Shown in pieces: positions 52,650-59,388 of a stretch of 59,388 nt of DNA. Under the pieces are notes generated by a model. The model searched no databases and had not been told where the DNA came from. It worked only from the letters and a program-made list of their open reading frames with translations. Numbering within the stretch: position 1 is the first letter of the stretch; every line of letters starts with the position of its first letter. This DNA comes from Lutibacter sp. (GTDB lineage: Bacteria; Bacteroidota; Bacteroidia; Flavobacteriales; Flavobacteriaceae): the NCBI GenBank assembly GCA_018054895.1, contig JAGPIQ010000004.1, positions 1-59,388 of the forward strand. The letters are read 5' to 3'. The position numbers and the translations under genes are program-made.

Positions 52650-53897
52650 TCACTTCAACATATATTGGCTTAATAATGTTAAACCTGTTGATGAATAATT
52701 GTACTGGTACAGCGTTTTATCGCCAATCATTAACAAATGATTTTCCATTGGAATTACATCATAAGTATCAACATCTTTAAAATGATTTAACAATTTTAAA
52801 TTCTTAACATCGGTTTTATCGTACACTTTTAAACCAGACGCTCCATCACACACAAATAATTTATCATCTTTAATTCCTAAACCATAAGGTCCATCCATTG
52901 GGTACGCCTTTTCTAAATATGGTTTCTCAACATCTTCAATATTTACAATTTGCAAACTACTATCAAAAGCGCCGCAAAAATTACCAGCACGCAACGTTAT
53001 GTATGCATATTTATCATCAACCACCACAGGATCACAGGCTGTTCCGTGTTTAAATTCTGAAATTAAATTTGGATCTTCAGGTTTCGTAATATCATACACA
53101 TACATACCACTCATACTTCCTAAAAACAATTGAGTTCCACGGTTAAAAATAGTTTCAATATCATATCCCGCAAAAACAGTTTTCAACATTTTAGGTGAAG
53201 ACAAATTATCAATATTAAAAATATTAATACTATGACTATCAACAACATACAAATAATCATTTACTATTTTAAATCGAGCCAATGAACCTCCTTGTCCCGT
53301 AGACACTGCGGATTCTGCAGCCATCGCAAATACCATATCTCTATTTGTAAATTTTATTTGGTTAATTTCTTCTATGCTGCGTTGCTCTTGTGTAATTGTG
53401 TACCCAACAACAATATCTCCTGAATTAAAATCATTTCCACCATAATCAAACACTAAATTTTCAATTTGAGGCATAGGCACATATCCTGGAAACACATCTT
53501 TTAAGCGAGCCACTTGACGAATATCGTTCAAATTTGAAATATCAAAAACCACTAAATCCATTAAACTGTCTGCAAACAAATAATCACCTTTAATTTCCAT
53601 ATCCTTATTCGCTAAAATTTTAATAAAAGCAATAGTATGAGGGTTACTTGGGTCTGAATTATCAATAATATGAATACCTTTATCCACATCATTTACCAAC
53701 ACCAAATTGTTATACGCATATATTTTACCAGATTCAACAATTGGTTTTGAAGGAAGAATATCAACCGAAGATCGAAAGGCTACTAAAGACATCATTTCAG
53801 CTTTTGCCACGTTTACGGTTTCAAATTCTTCTGAAGATTTATCACAAGAAATAAATAACGCAACGGAAAAAGCTACTAAAAACAGCATTTTTTTCAT
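52650..53897 (-). CDS. LVIVD-repeat beta-propeller lipoprotein
   Basis: The 415-residue protein has a lipoprotein signal (SVALFISC). The rest consists of LVIVD-type repeats with patterns such as IHIIDNSDPSNPHTIA, LVVFDISNLNDIRQVA, INIFNIDNLSSPKMLK, MYVYDITKPEDPNLIS and LQIVNIEDVEKPYLEK, which fold into a beta propeller exposed outside the membrane. It may bind proteins or surfaces. Specific function unknown. It is a single gene, with its own terminator. Confidence 0.85.
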   Translation of the reverse strand: MKKMLFLVAFSVALFISCDKSSEEFETVNVAKAEMMSLVAFRSSVDILPSKPIVESGKIYAYNNLVLVNDVDKGIHIIDNSDPSNPHTIAFIKILANKDMEIKGDYLFADSLMDLVVFDISNLNDIRQVARLKDVFPGYVPMPQIENLVFDYGGNDFNSGDIVVGYTITQEQRSIEEINQIKFTNRDMVFAMAAESAVSTGQGGSLARFKIVNDYLYVVDSHSINIFNIDNLSSPKMLKTVFAGYDIETIFNRGTQLFLGSMSGMYVYDITKPEDPNLISEFKHGTACDPVVVDDKYAYITLRAGNFCGAFDSSLQIVNIEDVEKPYLEKAYPMDGPYGLGIKDDKLFVCDGASGLKVYDKTDVKNLKLLNHFKDVDTYDVIPMENHLLMIGDKTLYQYNYSSTGLTLLSQYMLK

Positions 53898-54136
53898 GAG
53901 TTCGAATTTAATTGTTTAATAGTTAGTTCATTTCAAAAAACATATAAATATAATTAATTTATAGGCTATAATTCTAAAACGTATGAATTAAAAAAAACGC
54001 TACACTTCCTTACAAATTTATTATAGTTGTTTTAATAATCCCAATTTTTAGGAGCTAATTTCATAGTTATTGTGAAGTCAATTTTTAGCAATGTTAAAAT
54101 TCTGCCAATCTGTCACTACTTTTGATTTTTTGGTTA

Positions 54137-54144
54137 TATATTTG
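54137..54144 (+). promoter_or_regulatory. Candidate -7 box for miaB
   Basis: TATATTTG matches TAnnTTTG 17 bases before the ATG at 54162. Confidence 0.45.
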
Positions 54145-54161
54145 CAATCCAAATTAAAACC

Positions 54162-55595
54162 ATGAGTAGCGAAAAAGTTATAATAGAAAAAAATCAAGGT
54201 CAAGCGCTGTTGACTAATAAAAAGGAAGGAAACCATAAAAAACTTTTTATTGAAAGTTATGGTTGCGCAATGAATTTTAATGATAGTGAAATTGTTGCCG
54301 CAATTCTTTCTGACCATGGGTACAATACCACTTATTTAATGGAAGAGGCGGATTTAGTGTTGGTTAACACATGCTCTATTCGTGAAAAAGCAGAACAAAC
54401 AGTAAGAAAACGTTTGGAAAAATACAATGCCGTAAAAAAAATAAACCCAAAAATGAAAGTGGGCGTTTTGGGTTGTATGGCGGAACGCTTAAAAGCTAAG
54501 TTTTTAGAAGAGGAAAAAATAGTTGATTTGGTAGTTGGCCCAGATGCTTACCGAGATCTTCCAAATTTATTAGAAGAAGTTAACGAAGGTCGCGATGCTG
54601 TAAACGTTCTTTTATCAAAAGAAGAAACCTATGGAGATGTTTCGCCAGTTCGGTTGAACAGCAACGGAGTTTCTGCATTTGTATCCATAACTCGTGGTTG
54701 CGATAATATGTGTACTTTTTGTGTAGTTCCTTTTACACGTGGACGCGAAAGAAGTCGTGATCCTCAAAGTATTTTGGAAGAAATTCAACAATTAGTAGAC
54801 ACAAACTATAAAGAAATTACACTGCTTGGTCAAAATGTTGATAGTTATTTATGGTATGGCGGAGGATTGAAAAAAGACTTCAAAAATGCTTCAGAAATTG
54901 CACAAGCAACCGCAGTAGATTTTTCACAATTATTAGACTTGGTTGCTTCAAAAAATCCAAAAACACGTTTTCGTTTTTCTACATCAAACCCACAAGACAT
55001 GAGTTTAGATGTTATTAAAACAATGGCAAAACACGATAATATTTGTAATTATATTCATTTACCAGTTCAATCTGGAAGTACTTCTGTACTTAAAAGAATG
55101 AATAGACAACACACGCGTGAGGAGTACATGGTAATGATTGATAATATTAAAAAAATCCTTCCTGATTGTGCTATTTCACAAGATATAATTACTGGTTTTT
55201 GTGGTGAAACCGAAGAAGAACACCAAGAAACGTTAAGTTTAATGGAATACGTAAAGTATGATTTCGGATTTATGTTTGCCTATTCTGAAAGACCTGGAAC
55301 TTTGGCTGAGAAAAAAATGGAAGACGATGTGCCTGAGGAAGTAAAAAAACGCCGATTAAATGACATTATTCAATTACAACAAGCACATAGTTTACATAAT
55401 TGTCAAAAATTTATTGGACAAACGGTTGAAGTATTAATTGAAGGCTCATCAAAAAAATCAGATGCACATTGGAAAGGAAGAAACTCTCAAAGTTCTGTGG
55501 TAATTTTCCCAAAAGGTGATGAGCAAATTGGCGACTTTGTAAACGTTTTTATTGAAACCAGCACAACAGCAACTTTGATAGGAAAAAGAGTTTAA
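54162..55595 (+). CDS. miaB: tRNA-2-methylthio-N6-isopentenyladenosine synthase
   Basis: The 477-residue radical SAM methylthiotransferase modifies A37 of tRNAs reading UNN codons. Cluster Cys of the UPF0004 domain are Cys35 (YGCAMN), Cys71 (NTCSIRE) and Cys105 (GCMAER). The radical SAM motif CDNMCTFC has Cys180, Cys184 and Cys187. A TRAM domain closes the protein (about 405-475, [23 protein letters not shown]). Size is normal. It leads a plus-strand group through secG. Confidence 0.98.
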   Translation: MSSEKVIIEKNQGQALLTNKKEGNHKKLFIESYGCAMNFNDSEIVAAILSDHGYNTTYLMEEADLVLVNTCSIREKAEQTVRKRLEKYNAVKKINPKMKVGVLGCMAERLKAKFLEEEKIVDLVVGPDAYRDLPNLLEEVNEGRDAVNVLLSKEETYGDVSPVRLNSNGVSAFVSITRGCDNMCTFCVVPFTRGRERSRDPQSILEEIQQLVDTNYKEITLLGQNVDSYLWYGGGLKKDFKNASEIAQATAVDFSQLLDLVASKNPKTRFRFSTSNPQDMSLDVIKTMAKHDNICNYIHLPVQSGSTSVLKRMNRQHTREEYMVMIDNIKKILPDCAISQDIITGFCGETEEEHQETLSLMEYVKYDFGFMFAYSERPGTLAEKKMEDDVPEEVKKRRLNDIIQLQQAHSLHNCQKFIGQTVEVLIEGSSKKSDAHWKGRNSQSSVVIFPKGDEQIGDFVNVFIETSTTATLIGKRV

Positions 55596-55605
55596 AAATA
55601 ACACT

Positions 55606-56847
55606 ATGGAACAATTACAAGCAATAAAACAACGTTTTGGAATTATTGGAAATGATGCAATTCTCAATCGCGCTTTAGAAAAAGCCGTTCGGGTTGCTCC
55701 TACAGATATATCTGTATTAATTACTGGTGAAAGTGGAGTTGGAAAAGAAAGTGTTCCTAAAATTATCCATGCACTTTCCCACAGAAAACACGCCAAATAT
55801 ATTGCGGTAAACTGTGGAGCTATTCCTGAAGGAACCATTGATAGTGAATTATTTGGTCACGAAAAAGGCTCATTTACAGGCGCAACAGCCGCCAGAAAAG
55901 GATATTTTGAAGTTGCTGATGGTGGAACTATTTTTTTAGATGAAGTTGGGGAATTACCTTTAACAACCCAAGTTCGTTTATTAAGGGTATTGGAAAATGG
56001 CGAATTTATAAAAGTTGGTTCTTCTGAAATTCAAAAAACAAATGTTAGAATTGTAGCTGCTACCAACCTAAACATGCACCAGGCAATTAGTAAAGGGAAG
56101 TTTAGAGAAGATTTATATTACCGTTTAAGTACTATTGAAATTAACTTACCTCCTTTGCGTGAGCGTTCTGGAGATATTCATTTGTTATTTCGAAAATTTG
56201 CAAGCGACTTTGCTCAAAAATACAATATGCCTGTTGTTCGATTAACGGATGATGCTGTGAAAATTTTCGAAAACTACGGCTTTCCAGGAAACATTCGACA
56301 GTTAAAAAATATTGCAGAAGAAATATCTGTAGTTGAAGAAAACAGAGTAATAACTCCAAGTAGTTTACATCAATATTTACCTTCAAAAGGAACAAACCTT
56401 CCTTCTATTATTGGTACTCAAACGTCCAATAGCGATTTTGGTTCTGAACGTGAAATTATGTACAAAGTGTTGTTTGACATGCGAAATGACATTAACGACT
56501 TAAAAAAATTAACCCTTGAATTAATGGAAAGTGGCGATTCTAAAAAAGTTCAAGAAGAAAATAAAAATCTAATAAAAAAAATATATCAGGAAGCTCCTAT
56601 AGAAACTCCAAGAGAAGCATCACACGTTGAAGTTGTTCGAATTACGGATAATTATAATGAATCCGATGATGAATATGAATTTGCGGAAACGATTGATGCG
56701 GACGAAAGTTTATCTATTCAAGAAAAGGAAATTGAACTGATAAAAAAATCGTTAGAACGCAACAACGGAAAACGGAAATTAGCCGCCAAAGAATTAGGGA
56801 TTTCAGAAAGAACACTCTACCGTAAAATAAAACAATACGATTTATAG
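55606..56847 (+). CDS. Sigma-54-dependent transcription activator lacking a receiver domain
   Basis: This 413-residue AAA+ activator has Walker A GESGVGKE (41-48), the sigma-54 contact loop as GSFTGA (88-93, versus canonical GAFTGA), Walker B GGTIFLDEVGE, the arginine-finger region FREDLYYRLS and a Fis-type helix-turn-helix at the C-terminus (about 380-411, KRKLAAKELGISERTLYRKI). It begins directly with the AAA+ domain and has no receiver or GAF domain, so input must come from elsewhere. The linker of about 110 residues before the HTH is acidic. It lies 10 bases after miaB and is probably cotranscribed with the downstream lptE-like gene. Confidence 0.93.
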   Translation: MEQLQAIKQRFGIIGNDAILNRALEKAVRVAPTDISVLITGESGVGKESVPKIIHALSHRKHAKYIAVNCGAIPEGTIDSELFGHEKGSFTGATAARKGYFEVADGGTIFLDEVGELPLTTQVRLLRVLENGEFIKVGSSEIQKTNVRIVAATNLNMHQAISKGKFREDLYYRLSTIEINLPPLRERSGDIHLLFRKFASDFAQKYNMPVVRLTDDAVKIFENYGFPGNIRQLKNIAEEISVVEENRVITPSSLHQYLPSKGTNLPSIIGTQTSNSDFGSEREIMYKVLFDMRNDINDLKKLTLELMESGDSKKVQEENKNLIKKIYQEAPIETPREASHVEVVRITDNYNESDDEYEFAETIDADESLSIQEKEIELIKKSLERNNGKRKLAAKELGISERTLYRKIKQYDL

Positions 56848-56883
56848 TTATATTCCCTAACTTTGAAATATTATAAATAATAA

Positions 56884-57387
56884 ATGAAAAAAATTTTAGC
56901 CTTATTAATTTTAGTCACACTAACCACACAAAGTTGTGGAATTTATTCTTTTTCAGGAACCAATATTCAGCCTGACGTAAAAACAATTCAAATAGATTAT
57001 TTTCCTAACAATGCTATTTTAGTTGAACCTTCTTTAAGTCAAACATTTACATTGAAGTTGCAAGATTTATTTTTAACTCAAACTAATTTAAACCTCGTTA
57101 AATCAGGCGGAGACCTACAGTTTGAAGGCGAAATTACAGGATATAAAATAAACCCTATGACGGCAACTGCGGAACAAACAGCCGCTCAAAACAGGTTGAC
57201 TATTACCGTAAATGTTCGTTTTTTCAATAATAAATATGAAGAAGATAATTTAGAGCAAACATTTTCACACTATTATGATTACGATGCAAATGCCATATTA
57301 TCAGGAAGTTTGTTAGACGACGCTTTTAAGGAAATTTTAGAACGTATTTCACAAGATATTTTTAACGCTTCCGTAGCAAAATGGTAA
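56884..57387 (+). CDS. lptE: LptE-like lipopolysaccharide-assembly lipoprotein
   Basis: The 167-residue lipoprotein (signal LTTQSC) has CGIYSFSGTNIQPDVKTI, followed by an alpha/beta sequence with VKSGGDLQFEGEITGYKI and LTITVNVRFFNN. This matches the Bacteroidetes LptE family, which plugs LptD at the outer membrane for LPS delivery. The C-terminal helix is short and complete. It is 36 bases past the sigma-54 activator gene, in the same group as the TPR-like and secG genes. Confidence 0.8.
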   Translation: MKKILALLILVTLTTQSCGIYSFSGTNIQPDVKTIQIDYFPNNAILVEPSLSQTFTLKLQDLFLTQTNLNLVKSGGDLQFEGEITGYKINPMTATAEQTAAQNRLTITVNVRFFNNKYEEDNLEQTFSHYYDYDANAILSGSLLDDAFKEILERISQDIFNASVAKW

Positions 57388-57393
57388 TTTAAA

Positions 57394-58281
57394 ATGATGA
57401 ACAGTATAGAATTTAATAAAATACTTCATAATTCTGACTTAATTGAGGATTCTCAAATGAATCAATTAGAGGCTATTGTTCATGAATTTCCATTTTTTCA
57501 AGCTGCAAAGGCAGTGCATTTAAAACAATTAAAAAAAACAGCTAGTTTAAAATATAATGAATATTTAAAAAAAACAGCTGCATATACAATTGACCGTAAA
57601 GTACTTTTTGAATATATCACCTCCTTAGATTTCACTAAAAAAACCATTAAAGAATTTGAAATTTTAGAAGAAATTGAAGTTATTGATCCTGTTTTTATTG
57701 AAACATTTCATTCAAAAATGAAAGAATCATTTGCTCCAATTCAAAAAACAGTTCAACCAGAAATAGCAGAAATTGTAGCTTCTGAAATAATTGTTTCAGA
57801 CGTTGAAGTTGAACAAACAAACAACGAATTTAAAGAAGAAATTTCAACGACCGAAAACCCAGAAACGGTTTTAGAATTAGGAAAACCACTTCATTTTAGT
57901 AAAGCAGAACCTCATTCTTTTAATGAATGGATGCAATTAATTTCTAAAAAACCAATTTCAAGAGAGGAAAAACCTGTTCAAAAAGCAGAAATACCCTCAA
58001 AAATTGAAGATAAATTTAGCCTAATTGATCGGTTTATTGAAAGCAATCCAAAAATTAAACCAGTTGACAGAAGTGCTGCTATTGTTGATGTTACAGCAGA
58101 TAGCAACCAACAAGAAGAAAGCTTAATGACCGAAACTTTAGCTAAAGTTTATCTTGAACAAAAAAAATATGATAGTGCATTACAAGCATACCGCATTTTA
58201 AGTTTGAAATATCCAGAAAAAAGTAGTTTCTTTGCACACCGAATAAAAGCAATAAAAATTTTACAAAAAAATAAGTCATGA
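57394..58281 (+). CDS. Hypothetical protein with C-terminal TPR-like repeat
   Basis: The 295-residue protein is cytosolic (no signal). The N-terminal part is helical with a Lys-rich stretch (residues about 40-75). The middle is a long acidic linker (about 110-240, many Glu/Val/Ile), and the C-terminus is a single TPR-like pair (LAKVYLEQKKYDSALQAYRI). I do not recognise a named family. It lies 6 bases after the lptE-like gene, and its stop overlaps the secG ATG by ATGA, so translation is probably coupled to secG. Confidence 0.7.
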   Translation: MMNSIEFNKILHNSDLIEDSQMNQLEAIVHEFPFFQAAKAVHLKQLKKTASLKYNEYLKKTAAYTIDRKVLFEYITSLDFTKKTIKEFEILEEIEVIDPVFIETFHSKMKESFAPIQKTVQPEIAEIVASEIIVSDVEVEQTNNEFKEEISTTENPETVLELGKPLHFSKAEPHSFNEWMQLISKKPISREEKPVQKAEIPSKIEDKFSLIDRFIESNPKIKPVDRSAAIVDVTADSNQQEESLMTETLAKVYLEQKKYDSALQAYRILSLKYPEKSSFFAHRIKAIKILQKNKS

Positions 58282-58628
58282 CATACACGTTATTTTTAGT
58301 TCTAATTATGATAGTAGCGTTTTTGCTAATATTAATTATTATGGTTCAAAATCCTAAAGGAGGAGGATTATCTTCTTCATTTGGAGGTGGTGGAGCACAA
58401 TCATTAGGTGGAGTTCAAAACACCACTAGCTTTTTAGACAAAAGTACTTGGACGCTTTCTATAGTATTGTTATTGTTAATTTTATTATCAAACTTTGCTG
58501 CACCAAAAATAAATGCAGTAGATACCAGTTCTGAAATAGAAAATACGTTACAAAACAGAGAAGTTAGAGATACACCAGCAGCAACTATTCCTGCAGCAAC
58601 TGAAGAAACACAAGATACTGTACAATAA
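58278..58628 (+). CDS. secG: Protein translocase subunit SecG
   Basis: The 116-residue protein has two membrane helices (about 3-23 and 54-72) separated by the SecG loop MVQNPKGGGLSSSFGGGGAQ. A Thr/Glu-rich C-terminal tail extends to residue 116, longer than the roughly 75-110 residues of many SecG proteins. It is an accessory subunit of the SecYEG channel. The ATG overlaps the stop of the upstream gene (ATGA at 58278-58281). A terminator follows at 58651. Confidence 0.95.
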   Translation: MTYTLFLVLIMIVAFLLILIIMVQNPKGGGLSSSFGGGGAQSLGGVQNTTSFLDKSTWTLSIVLLLLILLSNFAAPKINAVDTSSEIENTLQNREVRDTPAATIPAATEETQDTVQ

Positions 58629-58650
58629 TAAGTACATTTACAATACTTAA

Positions 58651-58688
58651 AAAATGCCAACGTGTCACTTACGTTGGCATTTTTTTTT
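58651..58688 (+). terminator. Intrinsic terminator after secG
   Basis: Perfect arms AATGCCAACGT/ACGTTGGCATT with a 7-base loop, then nine T residues. Confidence 0.85.
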
Positions 58689-58726
58689 ACATCTATTTTC
58701 ATATAAAAGTACATTTGTCATATTTT

Positions 58727-58734
58727 TAGGTTTG
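58727..58734 (+). promoter_or_regulatory. Candidate -7 box for groS
   Basis: TAGGTTTG matches TAnnTTTG, 56 bases before the groS ATG. I looked for a CIRCE inverted repeat between here and the start and did not find one, so heat control here is not by visible HrcA sites. Confidence 0.45.
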
Positions 58735-58789
58735 GCATACTTTTAGACCAATTTCGTACAGATATAAATAATTTTTAAAACATATAATA

Positions 58790-59068
58790 ATGAGTAAAGT
58801 AACTATCAAACCATTATCAGATCGAGTTTTAGTAGAACCACATCCAGCTGAGAAAACAACAGCTTCAGGATTAATTATTCCCGATTCAGCAAAAGAAAAA
58901 CAACAAAAAGGAACTGTAATTGCTATTGGTAACGGAACTAAGGATGAGCCAATGACCGTAAAAGTTGGTGATACTGTTTTATATGGAAAATATGCAGGAA
59001 CTGAGCTACAATTAGACGGTACTGACTATTTAATTATGAGAGAGATCGATATTTTAGCAATTGTTTAG
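58790..59068 (+). CDS. groS: Co-chaperonin GroES
   Basis: The 92-residue GroES has the usual start ([20 protein letters not shown]), the mobile loop [20 protein letters not shown] and the C-terminal [14 protein letters not shown]. Length is normal. It caps the GroEL chaperonin. groL usually follows groS at once, but the next 320 bases here carry a different, frameshifted gene, so groL is either beyond the window or elsewhere. Confidence 0.98.
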   Translation: MSKVTIKPLSDRVLVEPHPAEKTTASGLIIPDSAKEKQQKGTVIAIGNGTKDEPMTVKVGDTVLYGKYAGTELQLDGTDYLIMREIDILAIV

Positions 59069-59074
59069 AATAGC

Positions 59075-59102
59075 TTTAGGCTGTACGCTATAGGCTATAT
59101 GC
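59075..59102 (+). repeat. Two imperfect 14-base tandem units (TAGGCT type)
   Basis: TTTAGGCTGTACGC (59075-59088) and TATAGGCTATATGC (59089-59102) agree at 11 of 14 positions and precede the four-helix-bundle gene by 15 bases. Similar short G/C-containing repeats are what I recall next to other four-helix-bundle genes in Bacteroidetes. Confidence 0.55.
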
Positions 59103-59116
59103 AAAAATCCTAAGCT

Positions 59117-59388
59117 ATGAGAGATTTAAAAAAAATATGAAATTTGGCAACTTAGTCATGAACTTACGTTAGAAATTTATAATTTGACTAAAAATTTCCC
59201 AAATAATGAAAATTACGGGATAACTTCTCAAATTCGACGCGCTTGTTCTTCAGTTCCAACGAATATTTCAGAAGGATGCGGCAGAGATTCTGATGCAGAA
59301 TTTAACAGGTTTCTTACAATAGCATTGGGGTCAGCAAATGAAACAGAATATTTAATTATTCTTTCAAAAGATTTAAACTATATATCAG
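59117..59388 (+). pseudogene. Four-helix-bundle protein (S23/IVS type), frameshifted in a poly-A run and cut by the window edge
   Basis: From the ATG at 59117 the frame reads MRDLKKI then stops. The run of eight A at 59128-59135 is one base too long. Removing one A restores MRDLKKYEIWQLSHELTLEI and continues open to the window edge with SVPTNISEGCGRDSDAEFNR, the hallmark of the four-helix-bundle family (TIGR02436), which includes proteins encoded in 23S rRNA intervening sequences and relatives of the diversity-generating-retroelement accessory protein Avd. It may be a sequencing error in a homopolymer, a pseudogene or slippage expression. No signs of a diversity-generating retroelement are visible before the edge. 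Confidence 0.75.

Noticed and set aside
59117-59388. Accessory gene (avd) of a diversity-generating retroelement
   Set aside because: The fold is shared, but no reverse transcriptase, template or variable repeat is visible in the window.
1-59388. CRISPR arrays, tRNA or rRNA genes, complete insertion sequences
   Set aside because: No regularly spaced repeats, cloverleaf-like segments, rRNA blocks or transposase frames were seen on either strand.

Overview
The window is AT-rich chromosomal DNA of a Bacteroidota member, almost certainly a marine-type Flavobacteriaceae. The evidence is the complete type IX secretion/gliding set gldK-gldL-gldM-gldN, a SusC/SusD pair driven by an ECF sigma factor and FecR, a type IX C-terminal sorting domain, many short lipoproteins, A-rich leaders with few Shine-Dalgarno sites, and repeated promoter-like boxes of the Bacteroidetes form TAnnTTTG.

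Layout. 1-3066: a partial secreted dikinase-like protein with a phosphohistidine domain, a TonB-C-like lipoprotein and a DUF456 membrane protein. 3088-3275: a divergent promoter pair that drives lysS rightward and a compact, self-terminating small RNA candidate leftward. 5204-8109: a CRP-like regulator, an exported GlcG/HbpS protein, an exported 5-hydroxyisourate hydrolase-like protein and an MFS carrier. 8387-11154: a POT-like transporter convergent with an M18 aminopeptidase.

11382-27668 is a polysaccharide utilisation locus (PUL) read leftward: ECF sigma, FecR, SusC with an STN domain, SusD, a strong terminator, two tandem DUF5060/TIM-barrel glycosidases (one with a CBM and type IX sorting tail, one a lipoprotein), a GH116-type glycosidase, a lipoprotein of the RbsD/FucU mutarotase fold and an S1 sulfatase. 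The natural reading is sensing and import of an oligosaccharide through SusCD, signalling through STN-FecR-sigma, and stepwise surface and periplasmic breakdown of a sulfated, beta-linked glycan. The substrate cannot be read from sequence.

27982-43059: an M3 peptidase, a carboxypeptidase-regulatory-domain protein, a textbook FMN riboswitch with terminator in front of ribB, an M49-like peptidase, MscS, YgiQ, a small Spy-like protein, a glucosaminidase with LysM, a D-cysteine desulfhydrase/ACC deaminase homologue, an ABC-F ATPase and a DUF983 protein. 43040-53897: an FAD oxidoreductase, gldN-M-L-K, a degenerate arginase-fold protein, topA and an LVIVD-repeat lipoprotein. 54162-59388: miaB, a sigma-54 activator, an LptE-like lipoprotein, a TPR-like protein, secG, groS, and a frameshifted four-helix-bundle (S23/IVS type) gene cut by the window edge.

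The most promising items for something undescribed are the stand-alone RNA beside lysS, the PUL with its exported RbsD/FucU-like lipoprotein and differently targeted glycosidase paralogues, the exported HIUase/GlcG module, and the conserved arginase-fold protein that lacks half of its metal ligands. No tRNA, rRNA, CRISPR array or complete insertion sequence was seen.
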